NCBI RefSeq assembly: GCF_004919095.1
Contig: NZ_STGJ01000002.1
Span: 62,001 to 126,000, forward strand
DNA: 64,000 nucleotides
DNA from: Crenobacter intestini
GTDB lineage: Bacteria; Pseudomonadota; Gammaproteobacteria; Burkholderiales; Chromobacteriaceae
Reading direction: 5' to 3'
Shown here: positions 13,224-23,104 of the stretch, piece after piece
Numbering within the stretch: position 1 is the first letter of the stretch
Layout: the number at the start of each line of letters is the position of its first letter
The notes under the pieces: generated by a model
Told to the model about the DNA's origin: nothing
Databases searched by the model: none
The model's input: only the letters and a program-made list of their open reading frames with translations
Program-made: the position numbers and the translations under genes

Positions 13224-15198
13224 CGGTCTTCTTCTGCGGGAGGGGGGCGCTCGCGGCGGCGGGCGCGCTGGCGTCGGCCGCGGGCGGCACGGGCTTGAAG
13301 GTCTTGAGCTGGCCGGCGACCTCGGGCGGCACCTTGCCGGTCAGGTAGTAGTCGATCACGCCGCGCGCCAGCGGCGCGGCGGCAGCGGCGCCGAAGCCGG
13401 CGTTCTCGACGATGACCGCCAGCGCGATGGTCGGCTTCTCGGCCGGCGCGAACGCGATGAACCACGAGTGGTCACGGTGCTGCTCGGCCAGCGCGGCCGC
13501 GTTGTACTTGGCGCCCTGCTTGATCTGCACCACCTGCGCGGTGCCGGTCTTGCCGGCCAGCCGGTAGCTGAGGCCCTGGCCCAGCCGCCACGCGGTGCCG
13601 CCTGGCTTGACCACCGCTTCCATCGAGCCCTTGATGTAGTCGAAGTACTCGGGCTTGAACGCGAGCTGCTTTTGCGGCGCGGGCTCGACCGGGGTCTGCT
13701 TGCCGGTCTTCGGGTCGACCACTTCCTGCACCAGGTGCGGCTTGAACACCTTGCCGTCGGAGGCGAGGATGGCGGTCGCGTTGGCCATCTGCAGCGGGGT
13801 GTACGCGTTGAAGCCCTGGCCGATGCCGATGCTGACCACGTCGGCCGGGTACCAGCGCTGGTACTCGGGCTTCATCTTCGAGAAGCGTTTGGCCTTCCAC
13901 TCCTTGGACGGCAGGATGCCCGCTGATTCGCCGTCCAGGTCGATGCCGGTCCGGCTGCCCAGGCCGAATTCGGCGAGGCGCGGGTGGATGCGGTCGATGC
14001 CCATGTCCCACGCCAGCTTGTAGAACACGGTGTCGCTGGAGACCGCGATCGCGCGGCTGAGGTTGGCCATGCCGTTGCCGGACGGTTTGCTGTCGCGGAA
14101 GCGGTGGCTGGAGCCGGGCAGCGTGAAGTAGCCGGGTGCCGGGCGCACCTCGTTGGGGCCGATGGCGCCGGCGTCGAGCGCGGCCATCCCCATGAAGGGC
14201 TTGAAGGTCGAGCCGGGCGGGTACAGCCCGCGCAGCGCGCGGTTGACCAGTGGCTTCTCCCAGTCTTCGTTGAGGCTCTTCCAGGTCACGGTGTCGATGC
14301 CGTCGACGAACAGCGAGGGGTCGAAACCGGGTTTGGAGACGAAGGCGAGCACGCCGCCGGTCTGCGGGTCGATCGCGACCAGCGCGCCGCGGCGCTTGCC
14401 GAACAGCTTGTCGGCGACGTCCTGCAGCTTGATGTCGAGCGCCAGGTGCAGGTCGCTGCCGTTGGTGGGCGCGCTCTGCCTCAAGCTCCTGACCGCGCGG
14501 CCGCCGGCGTCGGTTTCCATCTCCTCGAAGCCCGGCCTGCCGCGCAGCATGTTCTCGTACGTCTTCTCGAGGCCAAGCTTGCCGATATGGGTGGCGCCGC
14601 GGTAGTTGGCGGTCAGTCCGTCTTCCTGGATCTGCTCCTTCTCGCGCGGGCCGATGCGGCCGATGTAGCCGAGCACATGGCTGGTCAGTTCGCCGAACGG
14701 GTAGTCTCGGAACAGCCGCGCCTTGACCTCGACGCCGGGCAGGCGCCAGCCGTTGGCGGCGACGCGTGCCGCTTCCTCGTCGGTCAGCTTCATCTTCAGC
14801 GCCGAAGGCTCGAAGCGGCGGTTCTCGCTGAGGAATTTCTTGAAGCGCTTCATGTCGCGCGGGGTCAACTCGACCAGCTGGCCGAGTTCGGCGACCGTCG
14901 CGTCGAGGTCCGCGGTCTCGGACGGCGTCACTTCCAGCGTGTACGCCGCGTAGTTGCGCGCGAGCACGACGCCGTTGCGGTCGACGATGCGGCCGCGGCT
15001 CGGCTCGACCGGCACCAGCGAGATCGAGTTGTTCTGCGCGAGCGTCGAGTAATGGTCGTACTGGAAGAACTGCAGCCACGCGAAGCGGCCGGCCAGCACC
15101 AGGAACATCAGCACCATGAAGGCGTAGGCGACGATCAGGCGCAGCTGCAGCTGGCTGTCGTCGCCGCGGGCCGGGGGCAGGTGGCGCTTGCGGGGCAT
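13204..15198 (-). CDS. mrdA: Penicillin-binding protein 2, peptidoglycan D,D-transpeptidase
   Basis: 664-residue class B PBP for cell elongation, anchored by one N-terminal helix (LIVAYAFMVLMFLVLAGRFAWL, about residues 22-43). The PBP dimerisation domain follows with SRGRIVDRNGVVLA. The transpeptidase domain carries STFK with the acylated Ser near residue 330, SSD near 388 and KTGT near 551. The C-terminus ends in a low-complexity Pro/Ala tail (PPAADASAPAAASAPLPQKK). The start lies 4 bp after the mreD stop. Its partner RodA is encoded immediately downstream with a 20-bp overlap. Confidence 0.95.
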   Translation of the reverse strand: MPRKRHLPPARGDDSQLQLRLIVAYAFMVLMFLVLAGRFAWLQFFQYDHYSTLAQNNSISLVPVEPSRGRIVDRNGVVLARNYAAYTLEVTPSETADLDATVAELGQLVELTPRDMKRFKKFLSENRRFEPSALKMKLTDEEAARVAANGWRLPGVEVKARLFRDYPFGELTSHVLGYIGRIGPREKEQIQEDGLTANYRGATHIGKLGLEKTYENMLRGRPGFEEMETDAGGRAVRSLRQSAPTNGSDLHLALDIKLQDVADKLFGKRRGALVAIDPQTGGVLAFVSKPGFDPSLFVDGIDTVTWKSLNEDWEKPLVNRALRGLYPPGSTFKPFMGMAALDAGAIGPNEVRPAPGYFTLPGSSHRFRDSKPSGNGMANLSRAIAVSSDTVFYKLAWDMGIDRIHPRLAEFGLGSRTGIDLDGESAGILPSKEWKAKRFSKMKPEYQRWYPADVVSIGIGQGFNAYTPLQMANATAILASDGKVFKPHLVQEVVDPKTGKQTPVEPAPQKQLAFKPEYFDYIKGSMEAVVKPGGTAWRLGQGLSYRLAGKTGTAQVVQIKQGAKYNAAALAEQHRDHSWFIAFAPAEKPTIALAVIVENAGFGAAAAAPLARGVIDYYLTGKVPPEVAGQLKTFKPVPPAADASAPAAASAPLPQKKTDASPSA

Positions 15199-15202
15199 GG
15201 TG

Positions 15203-15700
15203 TCAGCCCTTGCGGTAAGGCAGCAGCATCAGCTTGGTCAGCAGCGGCCACAACAGCGCGCCGATGATGGGCGGCAGGAAGTAGGAAAAACCGACGAAGG
15301 CGGCGCCGGTCGCCATGCGCGCGAGCACCATGATCGCCTGGTTGCACAGCATCAGACCGAGCACCACCAGCGACTGCTGGCCGAGGCCGAGCATCACCAG
15401 CTGGCGCTGGCGGTACTGCGCAAGGTAGCAGGTGACCGAGTAGGCGAGCGCGTGCTGGCCGAACAGGCCGGCGGTGGCGATGTCGGCGGCGAGGCCGGCG
15501 GCGAACGCGGTGCCGACGCCGACCATGCGCGGCTGGTTGATCGCCCAATAGAGCACCAGCAGGCCGACAAAGTCGGGCATGAAGCGGGTCGAGCCGACCG
15601 GCAGCGGCACCAGTTCGAGCAGCAGGGCGATGGCCAGGGTCAGCCAGACAAAGCGCAGGCTGACCGGCTTGAGCAGCTCCTGGGGGTGGTCGAGCGACAT
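15203..15700 (-). CDS. mreD: Rod shape-determining protein MreD
   Basis: 165-residue small hydrophobic inner-membrane protein with about five helices, matching MreD in size, hydropathy and location between mreC and mrdA. Typical features are RFMPDFVGLLVLYWAINQP and GTAFAAGLAADIATAGLFGQHAL. It acts as a membrane partner of MreC in the elongasome. It begins 5 bp after mreC and ends 4 bp before mrdA, so all are in one transcription unit. Confidence 0.95.
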   Translation of the reverse strand: MSLDHPQELLKPVSLRFVWLTLAIALLLELVPLPVGSTRFMPDFVGLLVLYWAINQPRMVGVGTAFAAGLAADIATAGLFGQHALAYSVTCYLAQYRQRQLVMLGLGQQSLVVLGLMLCNQAIMVLARMATGAAFVGFSYFLPPIIGALLWPLLTKLMLLPYRKG

Positions 15701-15705
15701 CGGGG

Positions 15706-16596
15706 CTACTTTCCTGCCTTGGTTTCGGGCGCCGGAGCGGCGGGTGGGGGAGGCGGCGGTACGTTGCGCACCGGCAGCACCAGTACGAAGCGGCCGTGGT
15801 CGAGGCCGCCCAAGGGGCGGGTGATCGCGCGCACGAAGGCGTTCGACGAGGTGCGGTCGACGCGCTCGACGCGGGCGACCGGCAGGCCGGACGGGTACAC
15901 GCCGTCGATGCCCGAGGTCAGCAGGCGGTCGCCCGGGCGGATGTCGGCGCCCATCGGCAGGTAGCGCAGCTCGACGCCGCCGCCGTAGCCGTACAGGATC
16001 GCACGCACGCCGGTGCGCTCGAGCATCACCGGCACCATCTGGTGCTTGTCGGTGACCAGGGTGACCTCGGCCGACAGCGGCTGCACGCGGGTGATCTGGC
16101 CGACCAGGCCGCCCTCGTCGGTGACCGGCTGGCCGCGGGCAAGCCCGGCGTCTTCGCCCTTGTCGACGATGATCTTGTGCGAGAACGGGTCGCGGCCGGT
16201 GTACAGCACCTCGGCGATCTGGCCGCCGCCGCCGAGCGACGTGGACAGCGCGTGCGTCTTGCGCAGCTCGGCGAGGTCGGCCTGCGCGGCGCGCAGACGG
16301 TCGATCTCGGCCTTCTGCTCGAGCGCATGGTTCTTCAGCGCGTCGTTCTCTTCCTTCAGCGTCGCCTGCGCGACGAACAGCTCGCCCAGGTGGCGGACGG
16401 CGGAGACGGGCAGGTTGGCCGCGCGCTGCAAGGGGTAGAGCACTACCGACACCGCTTCGCGGGCGCGCTCCATCAGGCCGAAGCGGCTGTCGGCGACCAA
16501 GAGCGACAGCGACAGCAGCACGCAGACGGTCAGCCGCGCAGCCGGCGACGGCCCGTGACGGAAGAAACTGGGCGTATTGGCGAATTCCATCGGCAC
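15706..16596 (-). CDS. mreC: Rod shape-determining protein MreC
   Basis: 296-residue bitopic protein. One N-terminal helix (LTVCVLLSLSLLVADSRF) is followed by a coiled coil (about residues 70-110, LKEENDALKNHALEQKAEIDRLRAAQ in pieces) and the periplasmic beta-barrel domains with YTGRDPFSHKIIVDKGEDAGL and GDRLLTSGIDGVYPSGLPVA, which are conserved in MreC. It activates PBP2-RodA. The C-terminal tail is Pro-rich (VPPPPPPAAPAPETK). It follows mreB after 39 bp containing a strong hairpin. Confidence 0.95.
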   Translation of the reverse strand: MPMEFANTPSFFRHGPSPAARLTVCVLLSLSLLVADSRFGLMERAREAVSVVLYPLQRAANLPVSAVRHLGELFVAQATLKEENDALKNHALEQKAEIDRLRAAQADLAELRKTHALSTSLGGGGQIAEVLYTGRDPFSHKIIVDKGEDAGLARGQPVTDEGGLVGQITRVQPLSAEVTLVTDKHQMVPVMLERTGVRAILYGYGGGVELRYLPMGADIRPGDRLLTSGIDGVYPSGLPVARVERVDRTSSNAFVRAITRPLGGLDHGRFVLVLPVRNVPPPPPPAAPAPETKAGK

Positions 16597-16601
16597 AGCC
16601 T

Positions 16602-16625
16602 CACGCCGCGCCAGGGCGCGGCGTG
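16602..16625 (-). terminator. Hairpin between mreB and mreC (possible partial terminator or processing site)
   Basis: CACGCCGCGCC (16602-16612) is the exact inverted repeat of GGCGCGGCGTG (16615-16625), giving an 11-bp GC-rich stem with a tiny loop in the 39-bp mreB-mreC gap. It is followed by TGAGGCTG rather than a U-tract, so complete termination is unlikely. Transcript stabilisation or attenuation that yields more MreB than MreC/D is possible. Confidence 0.5.
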
Positions 16626-16635
16626 TCGAGGGGGA

Positions 16636-18151
<1,516 letters not shown>

Positions 18152-18208
18152 GCGCCAGCGCGCGCGTGCCGCCTATGGCGGCGCATCCGAACCGACCGAG
18201 TACCCATC

Positions 18209-19660
18209 ATGATTGAAGCCACGCTCAAAGAGCAGTCTGTCCAGCTTGCCAACAAGGACGTGTCGGCCGTCGAACTGGCCACCGCCTACCTCGCGCGCAT
18301 CGACGCGCTCAACCCGGCGCTCAACGCGCTGGTCACCCTCGACCGCGAGCGCACGCTCGCCGCCGCCGCCGCCGCCGACGCGCGCCGTGCCGCCGGCGAC
18401 GCGCACGCGCTGACCGGCGTGCCGCTGGTGCACAAGGACATCTTCTGCCAGCAAGGCTGGAAGACCGGCTGCGGCTCGAAGATGCTCGACAACTTCGTCT
18501 CCCCGTACAGCGCGCACGTGGTCGAGCGTTGCGACGCGGCCGGCATGGTGACGCTGGGCCGCACCAATATGGACGAGTTCGCGATGGGCTCGTCCAACGA
18601 GAACTCCTTCCACGGTGCGGTGAAGAACCCGTGGGACACCGCCGCGATCCCGGGCGGCAGTTCGGGCGGCTCGGCTGCCGCGGTCGCCGCGCGCCTCGCG
18701 CCGGTCGCCACCGGCACCGACACCGGCGGATCGATCCGCCAGCCGGCCAGCCACTGCGGCATCACCGGCATCAAGCCGACCTACGGCGTGGTCAGCCGCT
18801 TCGGCATGGTCGCTTACGCCAGCTCGCTCGACCAGGGCGGCCCGCTCGCACAAACGGCGGAAGACTGCGCGCTGATGCTGAACGTGATGGCGGGCTTTGA
18901 CGCGCGCGACTCGACCAGCGTCGAGCGCGCGGCCGAGGACTACACGCGCGACCTCGAAAAGCCGCTGACGGGGCTGCGGGTCGGCCTGCCGCGCGAGTAC
19001 TTCGCCGAGGGCCTCGCGCCCGACGTGGCGCGGGTGGTCGACGGTGCGGTGGCCGAATTGAAGGCGCAGGGCGCCGAGGTGGTCGAGGTATCGCTGCCGA
19101 ACACCCAGCTGTCTATCCCGTCCTACTACGTGATCGCGCCGGCCGAGGCGTCGGCCAACCTCAGCCGTTTCGACGGCGTGCGTTACGGTTACCGGGCGCC
19201 CGAGTACAAGGACCTGGTCGAGATGTACGAGAAGACCCGTGCGCAGGGCTTCGGCGAAGAGGTCAAGCGCCGCATCATGGTCGGCACCTACGTACTCAGC
19301 CACGGCTACTACGACGCCTACTACCTGAAGGCGCAGAAGATCCGCCGCCTGATCGCCAACGACTTCCAGTCCGCCTTCGAGCATTGTGACGTGATCCTGG
19401 GGCCGGTCGCGCCAACCGCCGCCTTCAATCTCGGCGAGAAGTCCGGCGACCCGGTGCAGATGTACCTGTCGGACATCTACACGCTGTCGGTCAACCTCGC
19501 AGGCCTGCCGGGCATGAGCGTGCCGGCCGGCTTCGCCGACAACGGCCGCCCGATCGGCCTGCAGATCATCGGCAACTACTTCTCGGAAGCGAAGATGCTG
19601 AACGTCGCGCACCGCTTCCAGTGCGCGACCGACTGGCACCGCCGCGCGCCTGCGCTGTAA
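18209..19660 (+). CDS. gatA: Glutamyl/aspartyl-tRNA amidotransferase subunit A
   Basis: 483-residue amidase-signature enzyme that releases ammonia from glutamine for GatB. The Ser-cisSer-Lys triad elements are present: Lys76 in [10 protein letters not shown], the glycine/serine-rich [14 protein letters not shown] stretch (near residues 149-162) and the nucleophile in [11 protein letters not shown] (near 171-181). Full family length is retained. It starts 57 bp after gatC and precedes gatB by 53 bp. Confidence 0.95.
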   Translation: MIEATLKEQSVQLANKDVSAVELATAYLARIDALNPALNALVTLDRERTLAAAAAADARRAAGDAHALTGVPLVHKDIFCQQGWKTGCGSKMLDNFVSPYSAHVVERCDAAGMVTLGRTNMDEFAMGSSNENSFHGAVKNPWDTAAIPGGSSGGSAAAVAARLAPVATGTDTGGSIRQPASHCGITGIKPTYGVVSRFGMVAYASSLDQGGPLAQTAEDCALMLNVMAGFDARDSTSVERAAEDYTRDLEKPLTGLRVGLPREYFAEGLAPDVARVVDGAVAELKAQGAEVVEVSLPNTQLSIPSYYVIAPAEASANLSRFDGVRYGYRAPEYKDLVEMYEKTRAQGFGEEVKRRIMVGTYVLSHGYYDAYYLKAQKIRRLIANDFQSAFEHCDVILGPVAPTAAFNLGEKSGDPVQMYLSDIYTLSVNLAGLPGMSVPAGFADNGRPIGLQIIGNYFSEAKMLNVAHRFQCATDWHRRAPAL

Positions 19661-19713
19661 GGATGGATTGCCGGCTGCCCAAGGGCGGCCGGCCCGGATT
19701 TAAGGACTCAGAT

Positions 19714-21141
19714 ATGAAATGGGAAGTCGTCATCGGTCTTGAGGTGCACGTGCAGCTCAACACCGCGTCCAAGATTTTCTCCGGCTCGAGCACGGCCTTC
19801 GGTGCCGAGCCGAACACGCAGGCGTCGGTCGTCGAGCTGGCGTTCCCCGGCGTGCTGCCGGTGCTCAACCGCGCGGTGGTCGACAAGGCGGTCCGCCTCG
19901 GCCTCGCGCTTGACGCGACCATCAACAAGAAGAACGTGTTCGCGCGCAAGAACTACTTCTACCCGGACCTCCCCAAGGGCTACCAGATCAGCCAGATGGA
20001 CCTGCCCATCGTCGGGCCGGGCACGCTGACCATCCTGGTCGGCGAAGAAGAGAAGGTGGTCCGCGTCACCCGCGCGCACATGGAAGAAGACGCCGGCAAG
20101 AGCCTGCACGAAGACTTCCAGGGCATGACCGGCATCGACCTCAACCGCGCCGGCACGCCGCTCTTGGAAGTGGTGTCCGAGCCCGACATGCGCTCGGCCG
20201 AGGAGGCCGTCGCCTACGCGCGCACGCTGCACTCCCTGGTGACCTGGCTTGGCATCTGCGACGGCAACATGCAGGAAGGCAGCTTCCGCGTCGACGCCAA
20301 CGTCTCGGTGCGCCCGTTCGGCCAGGCCGAGTTCGGCACCCGCCGCGAGATCAAGAACCTCAACTCCTTCCGCTTCCTCGAGCAGGCGATCAAGTACGAG
20401 ATCCAGTGGCAGATCGACACGCTGGAAGACGGTGGCCACATCGAGCAGGCGACCGTGCTGTTCGACCCGGACAGCGGCGAGACCCGCATGATGCGCAGCA
20501 AGGAAGACGCGCACGACTACCGCTACTTCCCGGACCCGGACCTTCTGCCGGTGGTGCTGTCCGACGAGGACATCGCGCGCGTCGCGTCGACCATGCCCGA
20601 GCTGCCCGGCCAGATGAAGGCGCGCTTCGTCGCCGAGTACGGCGTGTCCGCCTACGACGCCGCGCTGCTGACCACCAGCCTTGCGCACGCCGGGTATTTC
20701 GAGGCGGTCGCCCGCGCGACCGGCCAGGGCAAGCTCGCCGCCAACTGGATCAACGGCGAGCTGGCCGCGCGCCTGAACCGCGAGGGCCTGGAGCTTGCCG
20801 CGTGCCCGATCGACGCCGCGCGCCTGGCCGGCCTCATCATGCGCGTCGCCGACGGCACGCTGTCGAACAAGCTGGCCAAGCAGGTGTTCGACACGCTGTG
20901 GACGGACACGCTGGGCGCGGACGAGGTGATCGAGCGCGACGGCCTCAAGCAGGTGTCCGACGCGGGGGCAATCGAGAAGATGGTGGAAGAGGCGATCGCC
21001 GCCAACCCCAAGGCGGTCGAGGAATTCCGCGCCGGCAAGGAAAAGGCGCTCAACGCGCTGGCCGGCCAGGTGATGAAGGCGTCCAAGGGCAAGGCCAACC
21101 CGGCGCAGGTGCAGGATATCCTGCGCCAGAAGCTCGCCTGA
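19714..21141 (+). CDS. gatB: Aspartyl/glutamyl-tRNA amidotransferase subunit B
   Basis: 475-residue kinase-like subunit that phosphorylates the misacylated tRNA's side chain and amidates it. The opening [15 protein letters not shown] and the segments [13 protein letters not shown] and [14 protein letters not shown] are family signatures; the C-terminal YqeY-like tail binds tRNA. The ATG at 19714 has AAGGA 7 nt upstream. An upstream in-frame start inside gatA is rejected. The gene ends the gatCAB operon and is followed by a terminator. Confidence 0.95.
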   Translation: MKWEVVIGLEVHVQLNTASKIFSGSSTAFGAEPNTQASVVELAFPGVLPVLNRAVVDKAVRLGLALDATINKKNVFARKNYFYPDLPKGYQISQMDLPIVGPGTLTILVGEEEKVVRVTRAHMEEDAGKSLHEDFQGMTGIDLNRAGTPLLEVVSEPDMRSAEEAVAYARTLHSLVTWLGICDGNMQEGSFRVDANVSVRPFGQAEFGTRREIKNLNSFRFLEQAIKYEIQWQIDTLEDGGHIEQATVLFDPDSGETRMMRSKEDAHDYRYFPDPDLLPVVLSDEDIARVASTMPELPGQMKARFVAEYGVSAYDAALLTTSLAHAGYFEAVARATGQGKLAANWINGELAARLNREGLELAACPIDAARLAGLIMRVADGTLSNKLAKQVFDTLWTDTLGADEVIERDGLKQVSDAGAIEKMVEEAIAANPKAVEEFRAGKEKALNALAGQVMKASKGKANPAQVQDILRQKLA

Positions 21142-21161
21142 CCCGTTTGTATTGCTGTTGT

Positions 21162-21200
21162 GGCCGGGATGGCGCCAGTCGTCCCGGCCCTGTTGTTTTT
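21162..21200 (+). terminator. Intrinsic terminator of gatCAB
   Basis: GGCCGGGA (21162-21169) pairs with TCCCGGCC (21182-21189), and the stem is followed by CTGTTGTTTTT. It lies 20 bp after the gatB stop, insulating gatCAB from the dcw cluster. Confidence 0.85.
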
Positions 21201-21331
21201 ACGGTGTTTTTCCCGCGCAGTTCACCCTCTTCATCCGCTTCCGTTTTTAACTCCCTGATTTGAATCACGATTTGGCTACGCCGCTCTTGCCTAAGTCATT
21301 GTCTCAAAAGGTGATTTAGCGCTTGGCGATA

Positions 21332-21361
21332 TTGACCGGGTTGACAGTGTTTATTTATAGT
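21332..21361 (+). promoter_or_regulatory. P_mra promoter of the dcw cluster
   Basis: TTGACC (21332-21337) and TATAGT (21356-21361, 5 of 6) are separated by 18 bp. A second TTGACA at 21341-21346 has poor spacing. The predicted start near 21368 lies at the edge of the MraZ repeats. The surrounding DNA is unusually AT-rich. Confidence 0.65.
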
Positions 21362-21370
21362 GGCGGCAAG

Positions 21371-21394
21371 TGGGATAAAGTGGGTGTAAGTGGG
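21371..21394 (+). promoter_or_regulatory. MraZ operator (three TGGG direct repeats)
   Basis: TGGG occurs at 21371, 21381 and 21391, each preceded by AAG or AG, with an exact 10-bp period. MraZ is known to bind TGGGN repeats spaced by 5 nt upstream of mraZ, so this is a textbook autoregulatory site overlapping the transcription start region. Confidence 0.85.
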
Positions 21395-21432
21395 GCATTT
21401 GCCCGAATTCGCACGGGGGAGTAGGCCGGCTC

Positions 21433-21876
21433 ATGATCGGTGTTAGCGTCCTGTCGATCGACAACAAGGGTCGTCTGGCCATTCCGGCCAGGCACCGTGA
21501 GACGCTGCTGTCCGATTTTGGCAACAAGCTGGTGGTGACCCTCGAGTCGACCAAGACCTTGCTGATCTACCCCGAGCCCAACTGGCGTCCTGTCGAAGAG
21601 AAACTGCTCAGGATGCGTGCCGGCAGCGCGGTGTTGCAGAGCTACCAGCGTCTGGTGCTCGGCCACGCCGAGCAGCTTGAGATGGACAGCGCCGGCCGCG
21701 TGCTGTTGCCCGCGCGGCTCAGGGCTTTGGTGATGCTGGACAAGGAGGTCGCGCTGGTCGGGATGGGCAACCGTTTCGAGCTGTGGGACGCCGTGAAGTG
21801 GGAAGAACAGACGCGCGAAGCGCTGGCGCTCGACCCGGCCGCGCTCGCCGCGGAACTTGGAGATTTTACGTTGTGA
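21433..21876 (+). CDS. mraZ: Transcriptional regulator MraZ
   Basis: 147-residue DNA-binding protein made of two AbrB/SpoVT-like swapped-hairpin domains, each with the DxKGRLxIPxRHR type motif: first [13 protein letters not shown] (about 10-22), second [13 protein letters not shown] (about 83-95). MraZ represses the dcw promoter by binding TGGG repeats, which are found directly upstream. A purine-rich GGGGGAG precedes the ATG. Its stop overlaps the rsmH start (GTGA). Confidence 0.95.
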   Translation: MIGVSVLSIDNKGRLAIPARHRETLLSDFGNKLVVTLESTKTLLIYPEPNWRPVEEKLLRMRAGSAVLQSYQRLVLGHAEQLEMDSAGRVLLPARLRALVMLDKEVALVGMGNRFELWDAVKWEEQTREALALDPAALAAELGDFTL

Positions 21877-22832
21877 CTGATGTCCAATTCGAGCACCGCA
21901 CGGTGCTGCTCGCCGAAGCCGTCGACGCTTTGGCCGTCCGCGCGGACGGCGTGTACGTTGACTGCACCTTCGGCCGTGGTGGACACAGCCGGTTGATCCT
22001 GTCGAAGCTGGGGTCCGCCGGGCGCCTGGTCGCCTTCGACAAGGACCCCGAAGCGATCGCCGAAGGCGAACGGCTCGCCGCCGCCGACGCGCGCTTCACC
22101 ATCGTCCACCAGGGCTTCGAGACGCTCGAGCGGGAGCTGTCCGCGCTCGGGCTCGAGCGGGTCGACGGCGTGCTGATGGATCTGGGCGTGTCGTCGCCGC
22201 AGATCGACGACGGCCGCCGCGGCTTCAGCTTCCGTTTCGACGCGCCGCTGGACATGCGCATGGATACCAGCCGCGGCATGACCGCGGCCGAATGGCTGGC
22301 GTCGGCCGACGAGGCCGAAATCAGGGAGGTCATCAAGACTTATGGTGAAGAGCGGTTTGCTCGCAAGATCGCAGCAGCCATTGTTGCGCACCGGGGTGCC
22401 GAGCCCCTCGTTACGACGCGTCAGCTCGCCGTCCTCGTTGGGGAAAACGTCCGTACTCGCGAACCAGGCCAGGACCCCGCGACGCGTACCTTCCAGGCCA
22501 TCCGCATCCATATCAACGGCGAACTCGACGAACTGAAGTCGGTGCTGCCGCAGGCGGTGTCGCTGCTCGCAGAGGGCGGGCGTCTGGCGGTGATCAGCTT
22601 CCATTCGCTGGAAGACCGCATCGTCAAGCAGTTCATCCGCGACGCGGCGACCGCCGACAAGCTGCCGTCCTGGGCCGCGGTACGCGCGGCGGACCTTGCC
22701 GAGGCGCCGCTGAAGGCCATCGGCAAGCCGGTGCGCGCGGGCGAGGCGGAACTGGCGGCGAACCCGCGCGCGCGTAGCGCGATCATGCGGATCGCCGAGC
22801 GGACCGCCGGCGCGTGGGAGCGCGCCGAGTGA
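21873..22832 (+). CDS. rsmH: 16S rRNA (cytosine-1402-N4)-methyltransferase RsmH
   Basis: 319-residue SAM-dependent methyltransferase (MraW) acting on C1402 in the ribosomal P site. [15 protein letters not shown] at the start and [14 protein letters not shown] (SAM site) are family hallmarks, and [21 protein letters not shown] and NPRARSA appear further on. The GTG at 21873 overlaps the mraZ stop by 4 nt (GTGA), the first of three such junctions in a row. A longer in-frame extension into mraZ is not credible. Confidence 0.95.
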   Translation: MTDVQFEHRTVLLAEAVDALAVRADGVYVDCTFGRGGHSRLILSKLGSAGRLVAFDKDPEAIAEGERLAAADARFTIVHQGFETLERELSALGLERVDGVLMDLGVSSPQIDDGRRGFSFRFDAPLDMRMDTSRGMTAAEWLASADEAEIREVIKTYGEERFARKIAAAIVAHRGAEPLVTTRQLAVLVGENVRTREPGQDPATRTFQAIRIHINGELDELKSVLPQAVSLLAEGGRLAVISFHSLEDRIVKQFIRDAATADKLPSWAAVRAADLAEAPLKAIGKPVRAGEAELAANPRARSAIMRIAERTAGAWERAE

Positions 22833-23104
22833 AGATGTTGAACGCCATCTTGCTGGTGGTGCTCGTGTTGTGCGCGATGTCGGTGGTGACCAGCCAGCAT
22901 ATGGCCCGCAAGCTGTACATCGCGCTGGAGAAGGAGCAAAAGCGCGCCCGTGCCTACGAGATCGAGCACGGGCAGCTGTTGCTGGAACAAAGCACCTGGG
23001 GGGCGCAGGCGGTGATCGAGAAGGTGGCTGCCGACAGGCTCGGCATGCACGCGCCGGTGCCGCGCGAGATCCAGGTGCACGGTGTGGCCGGGGCGCGTCC
23101 GTGA
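22829..23104 (+). CDS. ftsL: Cell division protein FtsL
   Basis: 91-residue bitopic division protein. A single helix ([21 protein letters not shown]) is followed by a leucine-zipper-like periplasmic coiled coil ([21 protein letters not shown]) typical of FtsL, which together with FtsB and FtsQ activates FtsWI. The GTG at 22829 overlaps the rsmH stop by 4 nt; an ATG at 22835 two codons later is the alternative. FtsB is not in this window. Confidence 0.9.
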   Translation: MKMLNAILLVVLVLCAMSVVTSQHMARKLYIALEKEQKRARAYEIEHGQLLLEQSTWGAQAVIEKVAADRLGMHAPVPREIQVHGVAGARP

